A stretch of DNA of 64,000 nt from Actinomadura parmotrematis (GCF_019458805.1 NZ_JAIBOA010000018.1:99187-163186); one strand, 5' to 3'. Numbered from the stretch's first letter, positions 22,927 through 32,910 are shown. Made by a program: numbers and translations. Notes: generated from the sequence alone by a model not told the origin.

Positions 22927-25900
22927 TCAGCCGATCAGGTAGCGCAGCGAGCGGGCCACGAGATCGCGCTGCTGCGCCGTGGTCTTCGCCTGCTCGATGC
23001 CGAAGCCGAGCAGCACGCTGTCCTTGGTGGACACCGCCGCGACCGTGTCGATCACGGCCTGCGAGCGGACGAACTCCGAGGTGTTGCCGGGGCTGCCCGC
23101 CGGGGCGCCCTGGATCGCCCACGGGCCGAGGCCCGTCTCGAAGCCCTCGGCGTCCAGCGTGCCGCCGGTGGTGGTGACCTTGGTGTCGTCGATGAACAGC
23201 CCGGCGCCGCCGGTGAACGGGTCGCTCACGTAGGAGATCGACACCTCCACCTTCTTGCCCGCGTACGCCGACAGGTCGAACGCCGCCGGCACCCAGCCGT
23301 TGGAGTTGCCGGTGAAGGAGTTCCACGCGCCGGTGGACCCGGTGTTGCCGCAGGGGTTGGCCTGCGTCAGGTAGTGCAGCAGGAACGGGTGCATGTCGGT
23401 GAGGAAGCCCTGCTCGCAGTCCGCCGGGACGCGGGTGGTGGTGCGGCCGTTCTTGTCCGGCAGCGTCGTCCAGTCGTCGGCGCCGGCCGTGTGCGCCTCG
23501 ACGATCACGTGGTCGTAGCCGGTCTCGGTGCTGTAGGACAGCTGCGCCTGCAGCGCCGGGGCCTGCGCGGCGGTGACCGACGACAGGTCCACGGTGCGGG
23601 TGAGGCGCCGGTACAGGCTGTCCTGGTGGGTGCCGGCGACGTACCAGGAGCCCTCGGCGGGCTCGTACGGCCCGGTCCGGCCGAGGTAGTCGCCCGACTT
23701 CCAGCTCCTGAACTGCGGGTACTGCGACGGCGGCAGCACCGTCGAGGTCACCTGGAAGCCGCCCGCCTCGTTGACGGGGTTGGTGGCGGTGCCCGCCAGG
23801 TCGGCGGTGGTGCTCCCGAACGGCTTGCCGGCCCCGGCGAACCCGGTCGGGTTCCCGACGATCTGCCGGTCGTAGGCGCCGAGGTAGTACTGCAGGAAGT
23901 CGTCCGACAGCAGCTCGCAGTCGTCCCGGAAGCTCGTGGTGATCACGCAGGGCTTCTCGGGGTGGCCCTTCAGGCCGTAGTAGATGCCGCCGCCGTTGGC
24001 CTGCGCGAGCGGCCCGTTGTACCCGGTGGTCTCACCGGTGTTGAGCAGCTTGCCGCCCTCGTTCAGGTACGAGCGCACCTGAAGCACGAGGTCCTTGGCG
24101 CGGTCGGCGACCTGCGAGTCGGGGTAGTCGCCGATGACGGTGTGCAGCGGCTCGTCGGCGGCGTCCTGGGTGAGCCGGTTGTCGCCGAGCTCCCAGACCA
24201 CGGCCTTGAAGTGCTTGAGGACGCCGAGGTCGTGCGGGACGCCGTCCTTGTCGATGTCCCACACCAGCGCGCGGTGCCCGCTGGCGTTGACCAGGCCGGC
24301 GTACTGCGCGCCGTAGCGGGGCGCCGCCGTCCCGGCCGGGTAGGTCGGGTTCACGCCCTTGTAGTCCTCGTCCGCCACGACCAGGACGTCGGCGCGTTTC
24401 TGGTCGCGGACGGTGTACGTCCAGTGCGCGCTCTGCACGGCCTTGCCGCCCGAGCCGCCGCTGAACCACACCTCGACCTTGTCGCCGGGCCGCTGCCCGC
24501 TGATCCTGGCGCGGTACTCGCCGTAGTAGATCCTGTTGTCGCGGCCGTAGCGCTCGCCGCCGCGCCATTCGGAGACGCCCGCGGTGCGGGTGCGGCCCCC
24601 GTTGACGCGGTAGTTGACGCGCTTGGCGGGCACGGCCCGCCGGATCACCGACGCGACCTCCTGGGACGAGCCGTAGGAGGTGGTGAACGGGTCGGGCTCG
24701 AAGTCGGGCGCGGTGCGGCCGACCGGCGACGTCGGCCGGTCGGGGTGCGTCGCGGACTGCCCGACGGCCATCGCGAGCGGCAGGTTCTTCTGGAACTCCC
24801 GGGCGATCAGCGCCTCGTCGTCGGGGAACTCGAAGTCGCTGCCGCAGTCGGCGGGATCCCACTGGTCGTCGGGGTCCTCGCGCGAGGCGGTGGTGCAGGT
24901 CGCCATCTCCGGCGTGATCGACAGCGAGCCGTAGTAGTGGTCGAGCTGCCCGTCGGTGTCGCCGTTGGTGGTGTAGAGCTGCGCGCCGAGCTCGGGCGTG
25001 TAGCCGGGCACCGCCGGGTGGTCGATGTCGCCGAGGAGCGCGTCGTACAGGGCGTCGTCGGGGCTGCGGGTGAGGGTCTGCCAGCCGACGCCGTGCAGCA
25101 GGAGCTCGGCCGCCGAGTGGTAGTTGAGGACGTACTTCGGCCGCAGCCGCTTGTACAGGGCGTCCTGCGCCTTGGTCTCGGGCTCGGACTCGGGCGACGG
25201 GCCGCGGTAGGTCTCGCCGCTCGGCTGGTCGGTGGAGCCCTCGTTGTCGTAGCCCCACTTGTAGGGGAAGTTGCGGTTCAGGTCGACGCCGTCGGCGCCG
25301 GTGATCTGCCCGTCGCCGTTGTTGTCGCGGACGTTCTTGCGCCACAGCCGGAAGTCGGGCTGGAACGTCAGGTCGTAGCCGTCGACGTTCACGACCGGGA
25401 TGAACCACAGGTCGGTGGTGTCGACGAGCTTGGTGACGGCGGCGTCCGTGCCGTAGTTCTCGACGTCGTGGTGCAGCAGCCGGCGGATCATCTCGGGGGT
25501 GATCCACTCGCGGGCGTGCTGGGCGGCCTGGTAGACGACCGCGGGCCGGCGGCCGTCCTTCAGGTGCCGGACGTCCTTGCTCACCCGGATCGCGGTGATC
25601 GGCTGCCCGGACACGGCCTTGCCGATGTCGACCGCCTGCGCGATGTCGGGGTGCTCGGCGGCCAGCTCGACGATCTCCTCGCGGATGTTGCCGGCGCCGC
25701 TGTAGGGCCGGAACACTTTCTCGGGCGCCGCCTTGGCGCGCGCGGCGACGTTCTTGCCGTCGACCTTGCGCACCTCCAGCCGGACGCCCGCGCGGCCGAG
25801 CCGGGCGGCCTGGTCGCCGCTCAGCACCGCCACGACGTGCGTCGTGCCGGCCTTCGCGCCCTTGGTGAGGGTGACGTCGTCGCGGTCCACGCCCGCGTTG

Positions 25901-26109
25901 TTCAGCAGCCTGATCTGGTCGCTCGTCAGGTCGCCCTGGTAGACGTCGACGGCGGGCCCGGGGGCGGCGGGCTTCGGACTGGCGCTCGCGCTCGGGGTCG
26001 TCGCCGCGAGCGTTCCGGTGAGGAGCGCGGCCGCGGCCAGGATCGAGGTCGTCCGGCGGCCGCCCGGCGGCCACTGGAAGGTAAAGCGCCGGAAAAACAT
26101 GCGCGTCAT
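22927..26109 (-). CDS. Secreted M14 zinc carboxypeptidase, large multidomain
   Basis: A 1060-aa exported enzyme. The N-terminus MTRMFFRRF plus a hydrophobic segment ending SASAS is a signal peptide (about 43 residues). A propeptide-like region leads to the M14 domain (about 130-440). Zinc ligands are in QHAREWITPEM (HxxE) and the later NYHSAAELLLHG. Substrate residues are in DLNRNFPYKWG, and the likely catalytic Glu in SLSITPEMAT. The remaining 600 residues contain a GATase1-like region and C-terminal beta-sandwich segments (FIDDTKVTTTGGTLDAEGFE). It removes C-terminal residues from peptides outside the cell. GGGAGG precedes ATG 26109. It is much longer than simple carboxypeptidases (300-450 aa). 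Confidence 0.9.
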   Translation of the reverse strand: MTRMFFRRFTFQWPPGGRRTTSILAAAALLTGTLAATTPSASASPKPAAPGPAVDVYQGDLTSDQIRLLNNAGVDRDDVTLTKGAKAGTTHVVAVLSGDQAARLGRAGVRLEVRKVDGKNVAARAKAAPEKVFRPYSGAGNIREEIVELAAEHPDIAQAVDIGKAVSGQPITAIRVSKDVRHLKDGRRPAVVYQAAQHAREWITPEMIRRLLHHDVENYGTDAAVTKLVDTTDLWFIPVVNVDGYDLTFQPDFRLWRKNVRDNNGDGQITGADGVDLNRNFPYKWGYDNEGSTDQPSGETYRGPSPESEPETKAQDALYKRLRPKYVLNYHSAAELLLHGVGWQTLTRSPDDALYDALLGDIDHPAVPGYTPELGAQLYTTNGDTDGQLDHYYGSLSITPEMATCTTASREDPDDQWDPADCGSDFEFPDDEALIAREFQKNLPLAMAVGQSATHPDRPTSPVGRTAPDFEPDPFTTSYGSSQEVASVIRRAVPAKRVNYRVNGGRTRTAGVSEWRGGERYGRDNRIYYGEYRARISGQRPGDKVEVWFSGGSGGKAVQSAHWTYTVRDQKRADVLVVADEDYKGVNPTYPAGTAAPRYGAQYAGLVNASGHRALVWDIDKDGVPHDLGVLKHFKAVVWELGDNRLTQDAADEPLHTVIGDYPDSQVADRAKDLVLQVRSYLNEGGKLLNTGETTGYNGPLAQANGGGIYYGLKGHPEKPCVITTSFRDDCELLSDDFLQYYLGAYDRQIVGNPTGFAGAGKPFGSTTADLAGTATNPVNEAGGFQVTSTVLPPSQYPQFRSWKSGDYLGRTGPYEPAEGSWYVAGTHQDSLYRRLTRTVDLSSVTAAQAPALQAQLSYSTETGYDHVIVEAHTAGADDWTTLPDKNGRTTTRVPADCEQGFLTDMHPFLLHYLTQANPCGNTGSTGAWNSFTGNSNGWVPAAFDLSAYAGKKVEVSISYVSDPFTGGAGLFIDDTKVTTTGGTLDAEGFETGLGPWAIQGAPAGSPGNTSEFVRSQAVIDTVAAVSTKDSVLLGFGIEQAKTTAQQRDLVARSLRYLIG

Positions 26110-26381
26110 CGCGCCTCCCTGGCGTCGATCAAGATGGGGGTGGCGCGATCGTCCGTTGGACGGACAAAGGTGTCAATGCGCCGTCATGTGCCGTTGCCGC
26201 ATCCGGTCAATCACGGGGCGTTGTGCACCGGAAAGGGGTATCAGGAGTCGGGACGGACGCCCCGTTTCGCCCGGCCGAGTTCCGCGGACCGCCAGCGCCG
26301 CCGGGGTCACCAGAGGTAACGTCCTCTTTACTGCGGGTTGCCGCGAACGTTAAGGGCGGCCCGCCCGATGGAGGGGTCCGC

Positions 26382-28706
26382 GTGGTCATCGCTCAAGGAC
26401 AGTCGATGGCGTCGCCGGGGGGGAACGACCGAAGGCCCACCGAGGCGCGCAACATCTCAGCAGCAGCCGAGGACGATCCGGGCGGAGCCCGGGCGCCCTA
26501 CCTGCTCGGCCGGCACCTGCTCGGCGTCGCCCGGCTCGCCGTGGTCGCGCTCAACGGGCACGGCCGCGTCAGCCACTGGAGCCGCACCGCCGACGAGCTG
26601 TTCGGCGTGCGGCCCGGCACCGCGGTCGGCCGCGCCGTCGGCTCGCTGCTGCGGCTCCCGACGCCCTACCGGCCGATCATGGAGCCGGGCGCGGCGGCCT
26701 GCGGCACCTGCGCGGTGCCGCGCGCCGACACCGGCGCGCCCGTCGAGATCGCCTGGTGGGCCTATCCGGTCGGCCGCCCGGACGGCGACGCGGCCGGCAC
26801 CGGCGGCGTCCGCCTGCTGGCCTTCGCGATGGACCTCGCCCGCTTCCGCGACGGCGGCCTCGACCTCGGCCTGGACGACCTCACCTTCACCGCGCCCGCC
26901 GGCGCGCTGCGGCACCTGGCGGTCACGCCGGTGCTCGCCCCCGGCGGCGGCGACGGCGGCCGCACCGGCGCCCGCCTCGCCGAGCTGCTCCCGCTCGTCG
27001 GGCTGCCCGCCGAGCCGCTCCTCACCCGGGCGCTGGAGCTCGGCCACCCGGCCGTCGACCTCGCCGCGACCGTCCGGCTCCCCGTCGTCCCGCACACCGG
27101 GGGCGCCGCGCGGGCCGTCCGGCTCCGGCCGGCGCCCGCCGCGCCGCCCGCGCCGCGCCGCCGCCACAGACCGGAGGCCCGGGCCGCGGCGGACCGGTTC
27201 GCCCGCCTGGCCGAGGCCGCCGCGCGCATCGACACCGCCGCCGACGTCCCCCGGGCGCTCGCCGAGGCGCTCGTCCCCGACGTCGCCGACGCCGCCGGCG
27301 TCCGGCTCGTCACCGCCGGCGTCGCCGAGCGCGTCGCGCACGCCGGCGAGGTGCCCGGCGGCGGGCCGAACGGGCAGGTCGCCGCCGTCCTCGCGACCGG
27401 CCGCGCGCACCGCGGTACCGCCGCCGACGGGCCCGCCGTCGTGCCGCTGACGGCGCACGGCCGCACCCTCGGCACCGTCGAGCTGTGGCGCGGCGCCGAG
27501 GCGGCCGCGTTCGACGACACCGACCTGGCGCTCGCCGGCGGGCTCGCCCGCCACGCCGCGCTCGCCCTCGACGAGGCGCGGCTCCGCGACCGCGAGGCGC
27601 GGACCGTCCGCGACCTGCAGCGCGCCCTGCTGCCGGACGCGCCGCCCGCCGTCGCGGGCGCCGAGGTCTGCCTGCGCTACCGGCCCGCCGCCGTCGCCGA
27701 GCGGAGCGGCGGCGACTGGTACGACGCGATCGCGCTGCCCGGCGGCCGCGTCGGCGTGCTGGTCGGCGACGTCCTCGGCCCGGGCCTCGCCGCCGCCGCC
27801 GCCATGGGGCGGCTCCGCGCGGCGTTCCGCACCCTGGCGCGGCTCGACCCGCCGCCCGGCCGGATGCTCGCCCAGCTCGACGAGATCGCCGCCGAGCTCG
27901 GCGGCGAGCACGCCGCGACCTGCCTGTACGCGGTGTACGACCCGATCGGCCGCTGCTGCGCGCTCGCGTCGGCCGGTCACCTGCCGCCGGTGCTGGTCAC
28001 CCCCGAGGGCGGCGCCCGCGTCCTCGACCTGCCGGTCGGCCCGCCCGTCGGCGCGGGCGGGCCGGGCGGCGCGTCCCACGCCACCGTCGAGGTCCCCGTC
28101 GCCGACGGGTCGCGGCTCGCGCTCTGCACCGACGGGCTGCTGACCGGCGGCGGCCGCGCCGTCGAGACCGGCCTGGAGGAGCTGCGCGCCCGGATGGCGG
28201 GGGAGCGGCGGCCCCTGGCGGACAGCTGCGACGGCCTGCTGGCCGCGCTCGCCGCCGAGCCGGCCGACGACGCCGTCCTCGCGCTGCTCGGCTGCGACGG
28301 CATCCCGCAGCGGGACATGGCCTCCTGGCAGCTGGAACCCGACCCCAGCATGGTGCCGCGCGCCCGCGCGCAGGCCGCCGCGCAGCTCGCCGCGTGGGGC
28401 CTCGCCGACCTCACCGACACCGTGCAGCTGCTCGTCAGCGAGCTCGTCACCAACGCCCTCGTCCACGGCGCCGGCGCGATCGGCATGCGGCTCGTCCGGA
28501 TGGGCACGCTGCGCTGCGAGGTCCACGACGACGGGCCCGAGCTCCCGCGGCTCTGCCAGACCGGCGCGCACGACGAGTCGGGGCGCGGGCTGCAGCTGGT
28601 CAGCCACCTCGCCGAGCGGTGGGGCACCGACCGGACCGACCGGGGCAAGGTCGTCTGGTTCGAGCACGCCCTGCCGGACCCGGGAACCGGCCCCGCCGGT
28701 CGGTAG
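26382..28706 (+). CDS. PAS-GAF-SpoIIE phosphatase fused to anti-sigma ATPase domain
   Basis: About 774 aa from GTG 26382 behind GGAGGGG; ATG 26406 behind AAGGA is the alternative. PAS domain at about 45-145 (VVALNGHGRVSHWSRTADELFGV), GAF domain at about 275-410, SpoIIE/PP2C domain at about 425-625 (RSGGDWYDAIALPGGRVGVLVGDVLG, LASAGHLPPVLV, LALCTDGLLT). A C-terminal GHKL ATPase at about 640-765 has TVQLLVSELVTNALVHG (N box) and SGRGLQLVSHLAERWG (G box). It thus carries both the phosphatase and a kinase-like activity for STAS/sigma partner switching in one chain. Divergent from the carboxypeptidase gene. Confidence 0.9.
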   Translation: MVIAQGQSMASPGGNDRRPTEARNISAAAEDDPGGARAPYLLGRHLLGVARLAVVALNGHGRVSHWSRTADELFGVRPGTAVGRAVGSLLRLPTPYRPIMEPGAAACGTCAVPRADTGAPVEIAWWAYPVGRPDGDAAGTGGVRLLAFAMDLARFRDGGLDLGLDDLTFTAPAGALRHLAVTPVLAPGGGDGGRTGARLAELLPLVGLPAEPLLTRALELGHPAVDLAATVRLPVVPHTGGAARAVRLRPAPAAPPAPRRRHRPEARAAADRFARLAEAAARIDTAADVPRALAEALVPDVADAAGVRLVTAGVAERVAHAGEVPGGGPNGQVAAVLATGRAHRGTAADGPAVVPLTAHGRTLGTVELWRGAEAAAFDDTDLALAGGLARHAALALDEARLRDREARTVRDLQRALLPDAPPAVAGAEVCLRYRPAAVAERSGGDWYDAIALPGGRVGVLVGDVLGPGLAAAAAMGRLRAAFRTLARLDPPPGRMLAQLDEIAAELGGEHAATCLYAVYDPIGRCCALASAGHLPPVLVTPEGGARVLDLPVGPPVGAGGPGGASHATVEVPVADGSRLALCTDGLLTGGGRAVETGLEELRARMAGERRPLADSCDGLLAALAAEPADDAVLALLGCDGIPQRDMASWQLEPDPSMVPRARAQAAAQLAAWGLADLTDTVQLLVSELVTNALVHGAGAIGMRLVRMGTLRCEVHDDGPELPRLCQTGAHDESGRGLQLVSHLAERWGTDRTDRGKVVWFEHALPDPGTGPAGR

Positions 28707-28800
28707 GAAACTGTCCCTTCGCCGACAGATCCCTGCCAAGGTCATTTTCAGGTCTGATCGGTAATGTCGGTCGGGTTCGGCAACCAGCGGGGGCGAGAAC

Positions 28801-29694
28801 TTGGGAGACAGTCTGACGCTGCCGGTGCCGGAGGCGCTGGACGGCACCTACGCCGTCGCGTTCGCCGAGCCGCCGGAGGCTCCGCGCGAGCTCGCGCGCG
28901 AGCAGGTGACGGCCCGCGTCGCGCCGCCGCTGCGCGACCTGGTCGTCAGCATGCTGGACAGTCCCATGCTCACCCTGGACCTGCGGCCCGCGGACGGGTT
29001 CCCGCCGCTGCCCGCGAGCCTGCTGACCCAGTACGGGGCCCCGCCCGCCGACCTCGCCGCGGTGGAAGCGGCGTCGCACCTGCTGGCGGTGCGCGCCGCC
29101 TACCGGCCCGGCTGGCCGCCCGCGCACGAGTGGGCGACCCGCGCGATCGCGGGCGCCGTCGCCGCCGCCGCGGGCGCGCCCGTCGTCGACGTCTTCACCC
29201 CGCGGATCCTGCCGCAGGACGAGCTGCTGCGGTCGCTGCCGAACGCCGACGGCGAGATCCGCCTGACCGACTGGATGCTGCTGCCGCACACCGCCGGACC
29301 GCACGGGTTCTGGTTCACCACCAAGGGCCTCGCCCGGTTCGGGCTGCCCGAGCTGCAGACCGAGAACGTCCCGCCCGCGCTCGTCGAACCCTGGGGGCGG
29401 CTGCTGAACGGCCTCGCCCGCCGCGTCCTCGACCTCTGGCTGGAGCAGCTCGCCGCCCTGGAGACGCCGGTGGTGGTGGACCTGCCCGAGACGGTGTCGG
29501 TCGGGCTGCAGGACGTCGCCGCCGCGCAGGGCACCGAGGAGGAGATGCGCCGCGAGGTGTCGGTGCGGCTGCGGCTCGACGCCCCCGACGGCGGCGCGCC
29601 CGTCCTCACCGTGCTCGCCGCCGACGACGGGCCCGACCGCCTCGAATCGCTCTGCACGGCCCTGTTCGGGATGCCCCGGACGGGCGCCGCCTGA
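28801..29694 (+). CDS. Protein of unknown function, first of a co-oriented pair
   Basis: A 297-aa soluble protein. The TTG at 28801 follows a GGGGGCGAG ribosome site; a GTG at 28822 is an alternative. The middle contains clear globular signals: GAPVVDVFTPRILPQDELLRSL, IRLTDWMLLPHTAGPHGFWFTTKGLARFGLPELQ and LARRVLDLWLEQLAALETPVVVDL. There is no signal peptide, membrane helix or known catalytic motif. It reads into the Pro-rich gene at 29749 with 54 bases between, so they may form one unit. I do not recognise the family. The text looks well constrained, so it is a real gene. Confidence 0.65.
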   Translation: MGDSLTLPVPEALDGTYAVAFAEPPEAPRELAREQVTARVAPPLRDLVVSMLDSPMLTLDLRPADGFPPLPASLLTQYGAPPADLAAVEAASHLLAVRAAYRPGWPPAHEWATRAIAGAVAAAAGAPVVDVFTPRILPQDELLRSLPNADGEIRLTDWMLLPHTAGPHGFWFTTKGLARFGLPELQTENVPPALVEPWGRLLNGLARRVLDLWLEQLAALETPVVVDLPETVSVGLQDVAAAQGTEEEMRREVSVRLRLDAPDGGAPVLTVLAADDGPDRLESLCTALFGMPRTGAA

Positions 29695-29748
29695 CCCCGT
29701 GCCCTGCGACCTTGCCGTCGCTCCCCCTCGCATCGGAGGATCGAGGAC

Positions 29749-31569
29749 GTGAGATTCGGTTCCCGCGACAGCCCGAGCCCCGACCCCGAGCCCACGGACG
29801 GCGCCCGCGCCCCCGCCGCGTCCGGCCCCGCCCCTGCCGGGGGCGCGTCCGGCGACGCCGCCCGCGCCGTCCCGCACCCGGGCGACAAGCGGGTGGCCGG
29901 CCGCGCGCCGTCCCGGCCGTCCGACTGGGAACCGGTCCAGCCGCCGTCCACCGCCCCGGACATGCCGCCCCCGGGCCCACCCCCCGGCCCCCAACAGGGC
30001 GCCCCGCCACCGGGCCACCGGAGCCCGCCGCCTGGCGAGCCCCAACGCGCCGAGCAGGGCGCCCCGGCGGCCGGGCAGCAGAATCCGCCGCCAGGCCCGC
30101 CGCCTGGCGAGCCCCAGCGCGCGCAGCCGGGCACCGCGCAGGGCGGACGGCCAGGGCCGCCCTCAGGGCCGCCGTTGGGTGAGCCTCAGCGTGCGCAGCC
30201 GGGCACCGCGCAGCCGGGCCAGCCAGGTCCACCGCCAGGCACCGGGCAGGGCGGGCAGCCGGGCGTTCCGCAGGGCTCGTCCTCAGGTGGGGCGTCCGCG
30301 CCGCCTCCGCAAGGGGCGCCGTGGAGTCCGCGGCCCATGCCGCAGGGCCCGCAAAGCCCTCCGCCCGCGCCGCCGCCGACGCGGGGCTGGCGCCGCGTCC
30401 TGCCCGGGTCGCGCAACCAGCCGCCGCCCCCGCCGCCCGATCTGCAGCGCGCGAGGGCCAACCCCCTGCCGCCGAAGCCGCCCTCCGCCGAGCCGCCCGT
30501 GCAGCCCGTCCGTGAGGGCGGGCCGCCCCCGGCTCCCGCGCCCACCCGCCCGGACATCCCGCAGCAGCCGGCACCGCAGCAGCGCAGCGCTCCTCCCCAG
30601 GAACCGCCGCCAAAGGATGCCGACGAGCCCAGGCGTTCGTGGCGGATCTCCGACGTTCTCGGGCTCGGCAAGGGTGAGGAGCAGACCGACGAGCCGCCGC
30701 GCCCGCCTGCCGAGCGACCCGCCGGACCGCCCGCCGGACCGCCCGAACCGCCCTCCGCGCTGCCCGTCGCGGAGGCGGCGGCCGGGCGTCCGGCGGCGCC
30801 GCGCCGCGAGGAGCGGCCCGAGCAGAAGGAGGCGCCCCCCGACCCGATGGCGGACCCCGAGCGCCGCCGGGCCCTCGTCGACGGTTTCGTCGACGAGTTC
30901 GTCGGCGGCGCCACCTGGCAGGCCACCCTGGCGGTCCTCGAAGGCGCCTTCCCGGGCCTCGGGATGGCGTCCACCCTGTCGGGCCGCGCGGACGAGCTGT
31001 GGCGGGCCGGCGACGTCCTCGACCGGTCCGGCGGGCGCAAGCTCGGCCTGCCCGTCTGGACCGACGGCATGGGCATGGTCTTCGACCTCAGCGCCCGCCG
31101 CGCCCCGGGCGCGCCGCGCGGCCCGCGGGCCGGGCATCCGCGCGCGTCCCGCCCCTACGCGGGGGCGTTCGTCATCGACACCCTCGACCCGCTCCGCTAC
31201 CACCGGGCCGTCGGCGGCCCGCGACCCCCGCAGGACGGCGTGCCCGAGCCGCGCTCGGCGGAGGAGGACGACACCGGCGTGGTGATCGTCGCGGAGCTGT
31301 CCGCCGCGGGCGCCCGGGTGCTCGACTCGGTCGCGCTGTGGCGGCACGCCGGGCGGGTGGTCACCGCGACGCTGGACGATCCGCTGAGCCCGCCGAGCCG
31401 CGTCCGCGCCCGGCGGGCGCTGCGCGCGCTGCGCCGGGTGGTGTTCGTCGACCCGGTGCTCGGCGTCGGCCTCTGCCTGCAGATCGACGCCGCCCGCACC
31501 CCGCGCTGCCTCCTGGCGTTCGCGGTGGACCGCACGGAGGTGACGGCCCCGCGCTTCGTCCGGGTGTGA
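29749..31569 (+). CDS. Proline-rich protein with C-terminal globular domain, unknown function
   Basis: A 606-aa protein; GTG 29749 follows GGAGGATCGAGGAC. Residues 1-350 are disordered and rich in Pro, Gly, Gln and Ala. They include a repeated PPGEPQRAQPGTAQ-type unit around residues 95-160 and a short SWRISDVLGLGKGEE motif near 300. Residues about 370-606 form a globular domain: PERRRALVDGFVDEFVGGATWQATLAVLEGAFPGLG, then KLGLPVWTDGMGMVFDLSAR, and VVFVDPVLGVGLCLQIDAART near the end. The gene ends at a bidirectional hairpin. Its architecture, long flexible linker plus domain, suggests a scaffold or surface-linked protein. No named family. Confidence 0.65.
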   Translation: MRFGSRDSPSPDPEPTDGARAPAASGPAPAGGASGDAARAVPHPGDKRVAGRAPSRPSDWEPVQPPSTAPDMPPPGPPPGPQQGAPPPGHRSPPPGEPQRAEQGAPAAGQQNPPPGPPPGEPQRAQPGTAQGGRPGPPSGPPLGEPQRAQPGTAQPGQPGPPPGTGQGGQPGVPQGSSSGGASAPPPQGAPWSPRPMPQGPQSPPPAPPPTRGWRRVLPGSRNQPPPPPPDLQRARANPLPPKPPSAEPPVQPVREGGPPPAPAPTRPDIPQQPAPQQRSAPPQEPPPKDADEPRRSWRISDVLGLGKGEEQTDEPPRPPAERPAGPPAGPPEPPSALPVAEAAAGRPAAPRREERPEQKEAPPDPMADPERRRALVDGFVDEFVGGATWQATLAVLEGAFPGLGMASTLSGRADELWRAGDVLDRSGGRKLGLPVWTDGMGMVFDLSARRAPGAPRGPRAGHPRASRPYAGAFVIDTLDPLRYHRAVGGPRPPQDGVPEPRSAEEDDTGVVIVAELSAAGARVLDSVALWRHAGRVVTATLDDPLSPPSRVRARRALRALRRVVFVDPVLGVGLCLQIDAARTPRCLLAFAVDRTEVTAPRFVRV

Positions 31570-31608
31570 CCGGCGGGCGGCCCCTAGACCGGGGACCGCC
31601 CGCCGGTC
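31568..31608. terminator. Bidirectional terminator between convergent genes
   Basis: A 13-bp perfect stem (31568-31580 with 31596-31608) extended by further G-C pairs after a mismatch. It overlaps the stop codons of both converging genes and should terminate both. Confidence 0.75.
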
Positions 31609-32485
31609 ATTCGCCGGCGCGCAGCCAGGACAGGTCGCACTGCGCCTCCTCGGGCAGCTCGCGGACCTGCGCGGCGAGCTCCCACGGGTCGCCGGCGGCC
31701 TCGACGTCGGGCGGCAGCAGGGCGCTGAGCAGGGCGTCGGGGGTGCGGACGGCGGCGAACGGGCCGATCCGCGCGACGCAGCCGCCGTCCAGGTGCGCCA
31801 TCTCCGTCAGCAGCGCGTTGAGCGCGGACGGGTCGTGCGGGTCGTACATGGCGCGCACGTAGGCGAACAGCTCCTCGGCGAGCGCGTCGGGGCGGCGTCC
31901 CGAAAGCTGGTAGGCGGTGCCGCGGAAGGCCCCGCCGGGGGCCTTGGCGCTGCGCTGGTCGCGGATCCGGACGCGCAGCCCGTACTCGGCGGCGCACCGC
32001 TCGAACGCCTCGGCGAGCAGCGGCTCGGCCTCGCCCTCCTCGCTCAGCAGCAGGCCGGGGACGACGCCCTCCTGGCGGTCGAGGCGGTCGAGCATCTCGG
32101 CGTGCAGCTCGCCGATGTCCTGCTCCACGGCGTCCAGGGCGCGGGCGAGGGAGTGCTGGGCGTCGCGGTCCAGGTCGAGGTCCTCCAGCCGGGACGCCAG
32201 GGCGGCGAAGTCCTTCTCCAGCCGGGCGACCCGGTCCGCGATCGCGTCCACCCGCTCCAGCGTCTCGGGGGACGGCCGCGCGGGCTCGGCCTCGGGCGCG
32301 ACGACCGGGGCGGTGTCGGCGACCTGCGCTTGGAGGGCCTCGTGCCGCTTGGCGAGGTCGGCGACCTTGGCCCGCAGGTCGCGCAGATCGGCCTGCGCCC
32401 GCGGCAGCCGTTTGTCGGACGCGAGGTAGAGCTCGCGCGCGCCGATCGCGAGGCAGATCAGGAACAGGATCACGGTCGTCGTCAT
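31607..32485 (-). CDS. Membrane-anchored coiled-coil protein, unknown function
   Basis: A 292-aa protein. Residues 2-20 (TTTVILFLICLAIGARELYLA) form one N-terminal membrane anchor. Residues 28-145 are strongly helical with heptad-like Leu/Ala spacing (DLRDLRAKVADLAKRHEALQAQVAD, later RLEKDFAALASRLEDLDLDRD), a coiled coil. Residues about 150-290 form a compact domain (GEAEPLLAEAFERCAAEYGLRVRIRD, AFRGTAYQLSG, LNALLTEMAHLDGGCVARIG). The body is probably cytoplasmic. It faces the Pro-rich gene across a shared terminator. I cannot name a family. Confidence 0.65.
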   Translation of the reverse strand: MTTTVILFLICLAIGARELYLASDKRLPRAQADLRDLRAKVADLAKRHEALQAQVADTAPVVAPEAEPARPSPETLERVDAIADRVARLEKDFAALASRLEDLDLDRDAQHSLARALDAVEQDIGELHAEMLDRLDRQEGVVPGLLLSEEGEAEPLLAEAFERCAAEYGLRVRIRDQRSAKAPGGAFRGTAYQLSGRRPDALAEELFAYVRAMYDPHDPSALNALLTEMAHLDGGCVARIGPFAAVRTPDALLSALLPPDVEAAGDPWELAAQVRELPEEAQCDLSWLRAGE

Positions 32486-32770
32486 CGGGCTCCTCGGGGG
32501 GCGGGCTCCTCATCCGACCCTAACCATCCCTCGCCCTCCGAACCGATAAGGCTGCGAATCCAGCCCGAAAACAACCGGATTGCTCGGCCGGTCCGCCGCG
32601 CGAGCGGCACCCCTCCCACCGCGCCGACCGCGCAGGTCTCCGCAGCGTCCCCGAGCCGGCCCTCGGACGCGCCGCTCGACGACGGCACCGCTCGCCAACG
32701 CTGGGATCGCTCGGCCGGACGGCGCGCTGCGCGGCTCTCGTGTGTCCAGTCCTCTGCTCCACCGCCGGCG
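32486..32770. other. Intergenic stretch upstream of the coiled-coil gene
   Basis: No gene supported. It should contain the promoter of the minus-strand gene 31607-32485; A/T-richer bases around 32545-32585 are the best place but no clear -10/-35 pair can be set. To the right it joins the second 104-bp palindrome. Confidence 0.4.
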
Positions 32771-32874
32771 ATGACCACCCGGCCACCTGATGTTGAGATG
32801 CGGCGTGTTGGGCACTTTCGATCTTCAAAGTGCCCAACACGCCGCATCTCGACGTTCGATGACCGGTCAGTCAT
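32771..32874. repeat. 104-bp palindromic element, copy 2
   Basis: Same plan as the element at 12440-12543: an 8-base loop (32819-32826), inner arms of 27 bases (32792-32818 with 32827-32853) pairing everywhere with one G-T type pair, and looser outer arms starting ATGAC and ending GTCAT. Compared with copy 1 the inner arms differ at several positions (for example GACTTG against GAGATG, and GCGCAATGG against GGGCACTTT), yet both copies remain self-complementary. It lies 37 bases past the Spo0M stop and could also end that transcript. Confidence 0.85.
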
Positions 32875-32910
32875 GGGCGGCGGGCCGCCATCGGCCGGCG
32901 GCGGGAGCGG

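Noticed and set aside
22813..26319. An 1168-codon open frame on the plus strand
   Set aside because: Antisense to the M14 carboxypeptidase with clear motifs; composition is typical of antisense frames in GC-rich DNA.
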